A DNA stretch of 64,000 bases, from assembly GCA_002633025.1 (NCBI GenBank), contig NMRB01001131.1, forward strand, positions 67,291-131,290, in the 5' to 3' direction. Within the stretch, counting starts at the first letter, position 1. Each line of letters starts with the position of its first letter. This DNA is from Notospermus geniculatus (taxonomy: Eukaryota > Nemertea > Pilidiophora > Heteronemertea > Lineidae). A model generated the notes under the pieces. It did not search any database. It was not told where the DNA came from and worked only from the letters and a program-made list of their open reading frames with translations. The position numbers and the translations under genes are program-made. Of this stretch, positions 49,501 through 58,401 are shown piece after piece.

Positions 49501-52500
49501 ATGTTAATTGTCCATGTAAACCAGGTTCAGGGTGATCAGTTATTCATTCAACAGTATGCAGACATGCTCAGCTTCAGTGGAATGTTGCTGAAGTACCAAT
49601 CTCACAGACACTTCTTCAAATTAGAGTATCTTTCTTACAACATTGCTATATGACATGTAGGAACGGGGCTTCAATGATTTGAAACGCGATTCCCCGAAAG
49701 TAAACTTCTGAAAAAACTCGGCAATGACCACACTTCAGATCAGAGAAGAATCAGGCAACCCATCACACCCAGGGTTCTGCCCAATATCCTTTGGGTGGTG
49801 GATGTACCGATTCAGGCAAAAATTGGGAAAATGTACCGGTACCAATTTTGTCAAATTTCACAGTCAAAATCAACACCTTTCAGCCTGAGTGGTGGAAGAG
49901 CCGTCCACCACCGGCAGAAGCCTACACTAGCAAGAGTGCTGCTAGCATAGCCTTCTGTCTGTTCTACAACTTGTACAGTGAAGAGAGAAACATAAGAGAA
50001 GAAAAAAGTTCTAACCAGAGCCTAAGGGGATTCTCAGACTATTGTGTGTGGGCTCCTTTCAGCAGCTTTATCTGTTTGTTTGTGACGACCACCAGGTTTG
50101 TGATGACATGGTGAGATTGGGCCAACTGGAGGTGAGGCAAATGCAGTAAGGACGGGAGTTCCATTGCCTTGAGTAGCTGACTGGTTTACACTTCATATAA
50201 ACTTTTCTAAGAAAGATTTATAAACTTTTTCTAAGCAAAGTTGATGAGCATGCAAAAGATACCGTCATAAAAAAGATGCACAGTATCTATAAAGTGTAAT
50301 TTGGGGGGGGGGCAATACACATCACATCATTGCCATACATGTACACGTAAACGGACGATTAACAACCTCCGATATTCTCAGGATGATCTTGGCCCATGGT
50401 TGACCATCAGCATGTGATGAGCACTTTTTCCCAGATGACCAAGAACAATGATGGCATTTTAAACTTTCACTCCAAAAATGGGTCTATAAACTGAAATTCT
50501 GCATAGCAACCAAGTCACAAACCATTTGAGGGACGTCCCAATTAACTTCAAGGTCAATCAAGGACCAATTTGTGGGGGTCTGTGTACTTAATGCCCAGAA
50601 CAAGTGAAACAGGAGCTGGAGTATCCTGCATGTGGTCAATCAGACCCAGGTCAATGAGACTGTTGAGATCCAGGAACCTGCTCGCTTACATAACCGTTTG
50701 TACCGATTGACCCTGAGGCTGTGCTTTATATACTGGTATACGCTAGATAAACTGCATAGAGTGCAGATCCATAATTGTATTGGTTATTGATTTATAGCAA
50801 TACATGCACATAATGTACCTTGGTACAGACAAATCAGTTGTGAAAGAAACTTGAGCTATAGAATCAGTAACATGAGCCTGTTCTCTGTGAACAAGGGACA
50901 TTTTTAAAACGCAAATGAATACATAATACAGACCGCCAAGTCCTGAAATAAATTCAAAAGCATTACTGAACAGATTTTTTTTCTAAAAATATATACGTAT
51001 GGAAAGTTTATTCAAGTATCAGCAGGATCAAAGGCACACACAAAAGACAACTTGTAACGTGGAGTACAAAATCGATCTTCACGCCGGAAATGAAAGGTAG
51101 TTTTTTCACCAGCCACTAGCAACCTAAAATAACCAATGAATGGAATTTCATCACACTGGGGCTATTCAAAGATGCAGTTGCTATAGCAACCATCAAATGT
51201 TACATCAGCAGCAGCATGAACTGCAGACTGGTGTCTTACTTGGTATTGTGTTGTGGTATTCTGATCTCCCTTTAGTACAATGTAGCATCCTTGTCGATTT
51301 TACCAGTATCAACAGAAAATAAACTGGTGTCATCGACATTGTACTTTCAGGTGGAATAGCAAAGGGAAATGTTGATACTGGGGAGTCGCTTGAATCAGCT
51401 GCCTAATGTCCCCAAGCCTAACATGCCTAACGTTTGCATGGCAAGAGACGATATTTCACTATTTTTAAAGTACCACTTTTTTAGAAAGAAACCTCCCAAG
51501 AACTGGGAGGAATCACAGATTATTTTGAAAGAGATCTTTCTCTGAAATCGAGATCCCTGAAACGTTGTAGCCAAGAAGTGCATGATCGACAACACTGAAA
51601 ATATTGATAGGGCTTCATAAGCGAATCTAAAACAAAAGAAATTGGGGCTCATAAATGTTACAATCTTGGAGGAAAAATTGTGTTGGAGTCAGAAACAGAC
51701 AAGATTGTGAAGTCTATGGCTTTCAAGTTACATGTCACGATCCATGGTGTGGGCTTCGCCAATTGTCTGACACCCCTAAATATTTTGACAGCGTAGCCCA
51801 TGTATGGTCATGCCCAGCAGGTCTTCCGGGTTGAGTGAAAACTTGGGAGTGGAAAACCTTACCTGAATAACCGATCGTGAAAAGATCCTGTGAAATCTGC
51901 GAAAGGTTTAAATGTACATGGGGGGGCCCCTACTATGTGTAGTTCTGACAGTACTAAATAAAGGTAAACAATGTATAGGCCTACCCAAAAGGCTAGCATT
52001 CAGCCATTTTGGAACACAACTTACTTCAGAAAGTAACGTTGTCCTGTTGCAGTTTTGGCCATTTCCCAGCCTGGAGGTAGAGGATCGCAACCATCAGGCG
52101 CAGATATATCAAAACTTTGTTGTCTTGTGTGTTGGGGTGCAACAGGGGCAGCACTGAGAGTCTGTTGAAGGCTTGCGGGCGACGAATGCGCCCGTGGGTG
52201 CGCAATCTGCTGAAGTCCTGGCCCCGGGGGGAGAGGGGAACCCTGATTTGGCACGAAGTTGTTATTACTCGTAGAGTCGGCACTGCCTTCCCTACTGTGG
52301 TTCCCTTTCATAATGTCCGGGGGTTTGAAAAAGGACGCTGGCAGTTTGCGCATACTGTAAGGGATTTGTCCGGGAGTTGTGCCATCTTTATGGTTCAACA
52401 CTTTGAACAGATTCTCGAGTTCCGAATCCGAATTTTCTCGGACGTGCACCACTTGATTCGCGGCCTGAGTTTGATCCATGATTGCCGCGGGATCACAATA

Positions 52501-53571
52501 CTTTTACCTCCAAACAATGAATAACACACTCTTTGTTCGAACTGCACCGAAAAATCACCGAAAGTTTCACTTAAAATGCTTAAATTCCTGAAGTTTTCCT
52601 GGTAAACTTCGATGGGAGGACACCATGTTTCTTCACGAAAGTTTGATTTNGAAACAGACAAGATTGTGAAGTCTATGGCTTTCAAGTTACATGTCACGAT
52701 CCATGGTGTGGGCTTCGCCAATTGTCGCAACCCCTAAATATTTCGACAGCGTAGCCCATGTATGGTCATGCTCAGCAGGTCTTCCGGGTTCAGTGAAAAC
52801 TTGGGAGTGGAAAACCTTACCTGAATAACCGATCGTGAAAAGATCCTGTGAAATCTGCGAAAGGTTAATACATGGGGGGGGGCAATGTTGCTAAAGAAAC
52901 CCCTAAAACATACATACGGTACCGCAAAAATATATCGCCACTGTCGTCGCGAGTTTTGCCCTTCAAACACGACCAACTAGGCTAACATAACATGCATGGC
53001 ACTACAGAGAGTAGGGGGCCCCTACTATGTGTAGTTCTGACAGTACTAAATAAAGGTAAACAATGTATAGGCCTACCCAAAAGGCTAGCATTCAGCCATT
53101 TTGGAACACAACTTACTTCAGAAAGTAACGTTGTCCTGTTGCAGTTTTGGCCATTTCCCAGCCTGGAGGTAGAGGATCGCAACCATCAGGCGCAGATATA
53201 TCAAAACTTTGTTGTCTTGTGTGTTGGGGTGCAACAGGGGCAGCACTGAGAGTCTGTTGAAGGCTTGCGGGCGACGAATGCGCCCGTGGGTGCGCAATCT
53301 GCTGAAGTCCTGGCCCCGGGGGGAGAGGGGAACCCTGATTTGGCACGAAGTTGTTATTACTCGTAGAGTCGGCACTGCCTTCCCTACTGTGGTTCCCTTT
53401 CATAATGTCCGGGGGTTTGAAAAAGGACGCTGGCAGTTTGCGCATACTGTAAGGGATTTGTCCGGGAGTTGTGCCATCTTTATGGTTCAACACTTTGAAC
53501 AGATTCTCGAGTTCCGAATCCGAATTTTCTCGGACGTGCACCACTTGATTCGCGGCCTGAGTTTGATCCAT
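25552..53571 (-). CDS. YAP1: Yes-associated protein (YAP/Yorkie) co-activator, seven coding exons
   Basis: Transcriptional co-activator of the Hippo pathway that partners TEAD factors in the nucleus. Exons 53571-53117, 47009-46810, 44769-44576, 27697-27532, 27269-27186, 26145-26012 and 25635-25552 join in frame to 438 aa. Domains in order: TEAD-binding segment (about 10-58, including MRKLPASFFKPP); WW1 (132-164, split by intron 1); WW2 (187-217, GWEQAQTPEGEIYFINH); a Q-rich coiled coil (about 230-283, ending EKERLRKRQEELSRQ); an acidic Ser/Thr-rich activation region (284-415); and a PDZ ligand, LTWL, at the C-terminus. LATS-type HxRxxS motifs place Ser17, Ser66, Ser99, Ser122 and Ser333 as phosphosites; Ser99 lies in HPRAHSSPAS, the 14-3-3 site. 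A minus-strand AATAAA at 25517-25522 is only 30 nt past the stop. Intron 3 is about 17 kb. Exon 1 is present twice (see 52025-52479). Confidence 0.96.
25825..26003. mobile_element. hAT-like element beside the YAP exon 6 donor
   Basis: The left end cagcggcggatccacgattt and the reverse complement of the right end (caggcgcagatcaagggggc) form an imperfect inverted repeat of the CAGNGGCGGATC type common in hAT non-autonomous elements. Its last base is 8 nt from the end of YAP exon 6 (26012), so the donor sits practically at the insertion border. No transposase is encoded. Confidence 0.55.
26146..27185. other. YAP intron 5, nothing recognised
   Basis: About 1 kb separates YAP exons 5 and 6. It shows only a g-run near 27048 and short uninformative ORFs. 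Confidence 0.5.
30400..30550. repeat. 24-bp tandem repeat followed by a small foldback
   Basis: gcactttcatctggtaga is repeated three times (about 30400-30472). It is followed by ctggtaggcaaa ... tttgcctaccag (30471-30549), a short inverted repeat enclosing two copies of tttcccgaccaatca-like sequence. Confidence 0.6.
30871..31107. repeat. About 120-bp imperfect tandem duplication
   Basis: Two units start aaccggatggactg (30871 and 30995) and share acaagttttca, ggtgctgagacta and gaatttggt further on. Divergence is substantial, so the event is not recent. No coding content. Confidence 0.75.
32420..32526. mobile_element. 107-bp near-perfect foldback element
   Basis: The arms aggccttttcgtttgacggg + cgcgaaaatgcat and, from the other side, aggccttttcattagacggg + cgcgaaaaagcat run about 50 bp to a centre of caatagaatttctattg. 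Both flanks carry ggactg (32413-32418 and 32528-32533), a possible target duplication. Confidence 0.75.
33487..33740 (+). mobile_element. tRNA-derived SINE with a (tatggc)n tail
   Basis: The head resembles a tRNA: an A-box-like ggagtggttagcacgg (from 33489) and a B-box-like agttctgggtcc (33522-33533), 33 bp apart. A unique body of about 180 bp follows, and it ends in a run of tatggc hexamers (33710-33739), as SINE 3' tails commonly do. The element is in sense orientation on the plus strand, opposite to YAP. Confidence 0.65.
34449..36170. repeat. Direct duplication, copy 1 (left of N 36171)
   Basis: Nearly identical to 36363-38089. It starts around tttttctcaggagaaaatct and ends at cacagccatagacac next to the N. 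It contains small indels relative to copy 2 that break a shared short ORF, so that ORF is not under coding constraint. Confidence 0.9.
36363..38089. repeat. Direct duplication, copy 2 (right of N 36171)
   Basis: Counterpart of 34449-36170. About 190 bp unique to this side lies between the N and the start of similarity, so the two contigs disagree at the left border. Confidence 0.9.
38378..38440. repeat. CA-rich microsatellite
   Basis: Runs of (ca)n interrupted by cccaca and tgcacg occupy this interval. Confidence 0.85.
38455..38650. repeat. Dispersed repeat, copy A
   Basis: Shares ordered blocks with 62290-62460: gatattgcaagtgacct / gatatcgcaagcgatct, gaatcctcttgcca / gaatcttctcgcca, and gccgatatcgccttgtctg / accgatatcgcctagtctg. 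Divergence is about 20-25%. Class unknown. Confidence 0.5.
40785..41075. repeat. Degenerate tandem repeat of about 75 bp
   Basis: Three to four diverged units contain gattcatc(c/t)aagatgcaact, ggaccggatccaat-like and aaaggccagc motifs in the same order. Non-coding. Confidence 0.55.
42157..42240 (+). mobile_element. tRNA-like SINE head, degenerate
   Basis: A good B-box-like gggtttgattccc (42224-42236) is preceded by a weak A-box-like gacctagtgagg. The 67-bp spacing is longer than usual, so this is the least certain of the tRNA-like heads here. Confidence 0.35.
42345..42377. repeat. 14-bp perfect hairpin (tatggttcccgatc)
   Basis: tatggttcccgatc and its exact reverse complement are separated by five bases. 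Related tatggttccc and gggaaccata words recur at 42664 and 42757, on both sides of the assembly gap. Confidence 0.7.
42407..42588. other. Assembly gap of 182 N
   Basis: The gap begins after ggtgtctgtgtgtgt and resumes inside a tandem-like array of tacgtcatgtc and tgacgtcatg words (42589-42655). The missing sequence is probably more of this simple repeat. Confidence 0.95.
43118..43240. repeat. 22-bp tandem repeat (gatcagcgagttcaacaatgaa)
   Basis: About five to six units, the first near-identical and the last decayed. Confidence 0.85.
44208..44422. mobile_element. 215-bp foldback element with atac flanks
   Basis: Long arms (about 55 bp) begin with cactccaaaagagtgcatca on the left and cactccaaaagagtgcagca read from the right, then cctgac(g/a)gggg and gacgtcccgcacg. 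The first 15 bases are themselves palindromic. Direct atac occurs immediately outside both ends (44204-44207, 44423-44426). No ORF. It sits 154 bp beyond the YAP exon 3 donor. Confidence 0.8.
44873..44897 (+). repeat. Interstitial telomere-type repeat
   Basis: ttagggttgggttagggttagggtt: three full ttaggg units plus one variant, about 100 bp upstream of YAP exon 3 in its intron 2. Confidence 0.85.
45160..45240 (-). mobile_element. tRNA-like SINE head in YAP intron 2
   Basis: Read on the minus strand it shows tggcgtagtgg (45230-45220), a textbook A box, and aggtcaaacccc (45185-45174), a B-box-like sequence, with 45-bp spacing. Same orientation as YAP. Confidence 0.6.
45730..45872. mobile_element. 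143-bp hAT-like element, cagtgtttccgccag ends
   Basis: The left end cagtgtttccgccaga and right-end complement cagggtttctgccaga form the inverted repeat. Both flanks carry caagag, suggestive of an 8-bp target duplication that has drifted. Same family as 46518-46791. Confidence 0.65.
46518..46791. mobile_element. 274-bp hAT-like element beside the YAP exon 2 donor
   Basis: Ends are cagggtttccgccaggag and, complemented, caaggtttctgccagaa. The right end stops 18 nt short of the end of YAP exon 2 (46810), just inside the intron. The internal ORFs are too short to be transposase. Confidence 0.6.
47010..51691. other. YAP intron 1, nothing coding recognised
   Basis: This 4.7-kb stretch between YAP exon 2 and the duplicated exon 1 block has only short ORFs. 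A hAT-like fragment (49770-49924) related to 20688-20842 and a g-run near 50304 are the only features. Confidence 0.5.
49770..49924. mobile_element. hAT-like fragment, dispersed family copy
   Basis: Starts cagggttctgccc and ends ggcagaagccta. It shares its interior with 20688-20842 (caaatttcacagtcaaaatc, cagcctgagtggtgga). Confidence 0.5.
51692..52649. repeat. Direct duplication, copy 1 (left of N 52650)
   Basis: Nearly identical to 52651-53742. It begins gaaacagacaagattgtgaa and ends gaaagtttgatt at the N. Confidence 0.95.
52025..52479 (-). CDS. YAP1: Second copy of YAP exon 1 (probable other allele)
   Basis: This 455-nt exon encodes the same 151 residues as 53571-53117 and has the same donor (ctgaa|gtaagt). 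The containing block 51692-52649 ends at the N at 52650 inside the 5' UTR (gaaagtttgatt), so this copy lacks a promoter in the assembly. Only the 53571 copy continues into a plausible upstream region. It is best read as an unmerged haplotype rather than an alternative first exon. Confidence 0.88.
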
Positions 53572-53742
53572 GATTGCCGCGGGATCACAATACTTTTACC
53601 TCCAAACAATGAATAACACACTCTTTGTTCGAACTGCACCGAAAAATCACCGAAAGTTTCACTTAAAATGCTTAAATTCCTGAAGTTTTCCTGGTAAACT
53701 TCGATGGGAGGACACCATGTTTCTTCACGAAAGTTTGATTTA
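52651..53742. repeat. Direct duplication, copy 2 (right of N 52650)
   Basis: Counterpart of 51692-52649. It has about 130 extra bases (roughly 52885-53015, caatgttgctaaagaaaccc onwards) in the intron that copy 1 lacks. It continues into the YAP 5' region. Confidence 0.95.
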
Positions 53743-54975
53743 CCTTGACCTGCTCGCGCACTTGTTGCACTTCTTGTCTTTCCGCGGATGAATATAACAA
53801 GGCGCACTTTTGCACGTATTTTCCGTATTTCGGCAAAATACAGAAAGTAAAGTGACAAAAAATTCAAATAATGATAAAATAATCGAAAAGTGTGATTATT
53901 TCTCACTATTTCGTCCATTAACCAAAGATACCGACATAGTTGGCAATTTCCGCGCGCATTGATACAAATTAAGTTTCAGCAGGTGCGCGTGCTGACGTCA
54001 CTGATTGATTGACAGGTCAGAGTATCAAATCAATAAACGCAGATGGTTTATTTCGTCGAGAGAGCTGGTTAGGACTCATTTACGAAATTTTATTGACTGA
54101 AAATATGTTTTTTAAATCGATTAAGTGTCGACGTCACTTTTAATATCAATCCAAAAAAGCTTTAGATGACTTTCAGCTGAGTGTGAATATTGATTTGACC
54201 TTTGACATTGCCATATTTGGAAAGAAAGTTCCTTTAATTTTAATGACAACAGACGATAACACCGACGGACTTTCGGCAGCTAATTTAATTTTTTGTCCTA
54301 AATAAACTGCGTTTGTGATTCTACAGAATCCCCTCTCAATTGGGGAAGGGATAAATTTAATCAGGCCCAAATGCGGGGACTTTTTCAGTAGGCCTAGTTA
54401 GGGCCCATCTTTCATTTGTTATCAACAAAACATAATTCTTACCTAACATTCAACATGTAATCATGATTCAGCATTTTTCATGTTTTTAGTGCGTTGTTAG
54501 TTCATAATTTTTGCGGCTTCCGGGAACTTGAGTAACGGAGAGCCCATACGTTTGGCATGTCCTCACCCATCCAAAAGTGTACATCCTTAGAAACTACACA
54601 ATGGAGAATTTCTTTTCATCAACATTATCAATTGGATAACGCCCCCACATTGCGAGTCACTGCCAGGCACGAAGGAATCCTGACTTCATTCATAAAACTA
54701 AGGTGTCCTAATTCTGACCGTGTCCTATTGTGCGAGCGGCTTTTGAGATGGGCAAACCCTCACTGACTGCGTCATTTCAAGACACATGAAAGACCCAAGT
54801 TCCGGGAGAGAAAATGAATAAGTTATTATTAAGATTTAGTATTCGGTCGCGTCTTTAGGCACCGGTATAACTCCGTAGTTCCCTTCACCCCGCACGCGCT
54901 TCTGAGGAACGGGCGTGTCGCAACCCGGGGTCGCAACCGCGCAGTAGCCTGCGCCCCCATGCAGAAACCGCACAT

Positions 54976-55195
54976 AGGGCCGATTTAACAGACATTTGCT
55001 AAGCTAACCATTGGTTCCACCAAAAATAGATAGGCATGGGAAAAGTGTACAACTAAATTTTCACCAAAAAGCCCTGTTTGGATGGCTGGTAAGCGCTCTA
55101 CAGAGCTTAGAAAACGGGTTTTTTTGGTGAAAAAATTAGTTGTACATTTTTCGCATGCCTATCTATTTTTGGTGAACGTCTATTAAATCGGCCCT
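54976..55195. mobile_element. 220-bp foldback element, agggccgatttaa ends
   Basis: The arms run about 85 bp: agggccgatttaacagac ... caccaaaaatagataggcat ... gtacaactaa ... caccaaaaa on the left, and the same order read back from 55195. The loop holds tggatggctggtaagcgctc. No obvious target duplication. Confidence 0.8.
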
Positions 55196-55924
55196 CAGTC
55201 GTCTGAAACAAAAAACGGCAGGCCCGTACAGTGGTTTTGTTCACGATTTACTGTTGACTTCAACATTCGAAATCCCCTTTCCTTTGAAGTAATGAAAAGG
55301 GCGGGAAAATCGCCATCGGCACCACCACGCCATCTATCAAAAAGATGTGGAACTATAAATACAGCAATGAGTAGACTGACTGTGCCCTCGTAACGCTCGG
55401 CTTACTCGTACAGAGGAGCTCCTCGAGGGCAGGGGGACCAGTCAGAGTCGAACAAGAGGCTCCAATGCCGCGGACTTAGCTGTTTCCAATACCATGTCAT
55501 CGGTCATTTCACACATGTATACACAAACAAGAGAATTAATCTCATACTATTGTGACCGATACAAAATGATTGTAATCGATAAAATATAGTTCTTTTTAAA
55601 GCTTTTAAGCACATATGACTTACCTGGGCTTATCTGTGAACAGACAGGCAGCCTAATATCAGAAAAATCATCAACTAAGAGGGAACACCCCTCTAACCAT
55701 CAAATACTTCTTTATTTGGATTCTGAATACATTGAATTTGTATCATTTAAAGTTGACCACCCTTAGCACACAAGGAACTTTACAAAATGTACACTGCTTG
55801 CAGCCATAGCTAGGGTGAATCAACTTCAATATCAAATTCATACAATATTATCATAGAAATATAGAATCTATATTTTCATAATCAGCCACTTTAATATATT
55901 ACATGTAATATCATGGCACAATAA

Positions 55925-55996
55925 CTTCTCCAGAATCAGAGTTATTAGATTAGAGGATCTTCTCCAGAATCAGAGTTATTTATTAGATTAGAGGAT
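55925..55996. repeat. Tandem duplication of a 35-bp unit
   Basis: cttctccagaatcagagtta occurs at 55925 and 55959, each followed by ttagattagaggat. The second unit has four extra bases. Confidence 0.8.
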
Positions 55997-56033
55997 TTGG
56001 GAACAAAGGAACCTTATCATCAGATTGATTAGA

Positions 56034-56111
56034 CTGGGTCCCGTCTTTGCCGCTACACTCCCTTGGTGGACAGTAGCGCCACGGGAGTGGAGTGGCAAAC
56101 ACGGGAACCAG
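56034..56111. mobile_element. 78-bp foldback (ctgggtcccgt / acgggaaccag)
   Basis: The arms ctgggtcccgtctttgccgc + tacactccc and ctggttcccgtgtttgccac + tccactccc pair with a few mismatches around a short loop. Confidence 0.65.
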
Positions 56112-57117
56112 CCTACAGACTGATGGGCGCTGTCCTGTGTGTTGGTTGACCCGTCACTAGGCAATGAATCATAAGGTGGGAAATGGATCTATAGGCTACC
56201 GTATCTCTGACAAATGAACGACTAGATCTAACTACACCTCTCACCCTAAATATCTAAAATATTTTCATTCAGACATGCAAAAAATGACTACCTGTACTTG
56301 GAGTCACCCTCAACCTCATCCTGAGAATCATTTACGGGTTGCACCCTCCCTTAAGTGCGAGGAGGAGGGGGGGGGGGGCGGTTGTGAAGAACTTGGATGC
56401 AAGGATGCCCCTACCTCTGAATCTGGAACAAGTTGCATACTAACACAAAAACTAGATCCACATCACATTCATGGCCCTATAGGTAATAACATGCAATTTT
56501 TTTGCAGGAGGAATCCAGAGCCCATGAGAAAATTCGTCTCAACTTTCAAAGAAATCCACCAGATCCACTGCATGAAGAAAGGCCAAGAATGGAACCCGCA
56601 TCGCCAGAAGTGACAGGCCTAGAAGTTGCACTGCACCACTGTGACCACCTAAATGAGTTTTCGATGACATCCAAAAAACGATGTGTCCTTGTATGTAGGT
56701 ACATGTAACATATACACACTAGGAAACTACAGAAACACCAAGTGCCATTTTGTGATTCTATGTGAGTTGAATTCTAGGTGAATTAGGAATATGAAATTTG
56801 GCTATTGACAAATGTCTGAATGCAATCTGTCAAATGGTTTTCATTGTACCGGTTTTTGCATTGAAATAGGAATGGTTGAAATATGGCAAGATGACAAACG
56901 GTAAATCATTTGAAGTGCGGAATTATTGATGTGCAGAAATAAAATAGTACAGAATTCACAATGTACAGAAATTTCACAGAACTTTGGTGGTACAGGATAC
57001 AGTGTAAAATTTTTGATGTACAGAACTGATGCAGAATATATGATTTTCAAACCTGTACAATATCTTAGGAGTAACTTAGTAGTACCATAAATAGTTCAAA
57101 ATATATATCTTATGATT

Positions 57118-57395
57118 CATAGTGACATACAGAACTCAATAGCAACTTAGTAGTGCAGAATCTGTGATATACAAAACTACATAGCAACTTAATAGTGTTG
57201 AATCTATGACATACAGAACGGAATAGCAACATAGCAACTACACAGCAACCTTGTAGGGCTGAATCTGTGACATACAGAACTACATAGCAACCTTACAGGG
57301 CCGAATCTGTGACATACAGAACTACATAGCAACCTAATAGGACTGAATCTGTGACATACACAACAGAATAGCAACCCAATAGTGCAGAATCTGAG
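57118..57395. repeat. Minisatellite of about 49 bp, about six units
   Basis: Units follow the order gacatacagaactacatagc, aacctaatagggctgaatct, gt. They vary in a few positions and in length. Non-coding. Confidence 0.85.
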
Positions 57396-57432
57396 TTGAT
57401 TTCCATGAAATCTCATAATACAGCAATGAATC

Positions 57433-57527
57433 CATCCTCCAACAGCAGGGGTTTTAACCTCACTCCTCTTCATTCATGTTTTGAATGGATGTAGAAGAGT
57501 GAGGTAAAACCCTGCTGTCGGAGGATG
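57433..57527. mobile_element. 95-bp foldback element with atgaat flanks
   Basis: catcctccaacagcaggggt ... cctcactc pairs with catcctccgacagcagggtt ... cctcactc from the other side. atgaat is present directly outside both ends (57426-57431 and 57530-57535), a likely 6-8 bp target duplication. Confidence 0.75.
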
Positions 57528-57984
57528 TAATGAATCAGAATAATGATAATTACCATAAATATTTTTCATAAAATAGAATTCTAAGACTTTGGCACTGGAA
57601 ACTTGCCACATTTGATTTTTCTAAACCCTAAATGATGTGATCTAAATGATGTGACATTGTAAATAAATGTTGGAATTTTCTAATCGATGGTTTCTACTAT
57701 TTTTTAGCATTCGGCAAAACTGCCTTTCTTTCTGATCTATTTTGATTCACAATTCATGTGTAAAGTCCTTTGGTTAAGAACTTGGCCCTACAACCCACCA
57801 ATGCCTTGATCATCATTTTGTCGTCATTTTCACAGAAAACATTAAGCCAGCCCCATTTTTGGCTGTGTAATCGAGACTCCTGCTGCAAAAATGCAGCTGA
57901 TGTGTTTACAGTCGAGAAAATAATACATCTAAAGATATGATGTGAGATATCCTTCAATGAGGTACCCGCGGAACTAACGTCACG

Positions 57985-58314
57985 ACGTGGCGCTGCGAGC
58001 GATGTACCCGAAGTTTCTTTTTTCTAACGTTATTTCCATTTATTTCTGGTGTGAAAATAACCTGTTTCTGTTGGTCGCCTGACAGTAAACTTTACATCAT
58101 TGTGTAGCTGATGAAAATTTCTTTAATCTCCTTGCTTTTTTCCTTAAAATGAGGAGATAGATTGGCGATAAAAGCAACGTTTTTGTCTCATTATTCCTGT
58201 AGAAGAATGTACAGCTTGAATGTACAGATCACTTTTTCATGACGCAACGTCAACACCTAAAATGACGTCAATGACGTTGCGACGGGTCAATCGCTCGCAC
58301 CGCCACCGCGTAGC
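57985..58314. mobile_element. Foldback element in the probable GK5 3' UTR
   Basis: Left ggcgctgcgagcgatgtacccg and right-complement ggcggtgcgagcgattgacccg form a 22-bp terminal repeat about 330 bp apart. Its right end is about 90 bp from the GK5 stop codon. Confidence 0.55.
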
Positions 58315-58401
58315 AAAGTTTGTCACGCGGGTATCCCATTCTAAACAATTATGCAAAATCATTCATGAAGAACACTGTGTATCACTTTCTTCAATATCTC
58401 C

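Larger units (their letters stand above)
53572..58401. promoter_or_regulatory. YAP 5' region and YAP-GK5 intergenic DNA
   Basis: The first few hundred bases above 53571 must contain the YAP 5' UTR and promoter. A segment with cgcgcgcattg and tgacgtcac (53950-54000) is a plausible promoter, with no TATA box seen. The rest holds no gene that I recognise. It contains foldback elements (54976-55195, 56034-56111, 57433-57527, 57985-58314), tandem repeats (55925-55996, 57118-57395) and the GK5 3' end. Confidence 0.4.

Noticed and set aside
52117-53616. Pair of 135-aa plus-strand ORFs
   Set aside because: They are the antisense of YAP exon 1 in its two assembled copies.
57118-57395. CRISPR-like repeat array
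   Set aside because: Repeats are contiguous with no unique spacers and the genome is eukaryotic. It is a minisatellite.
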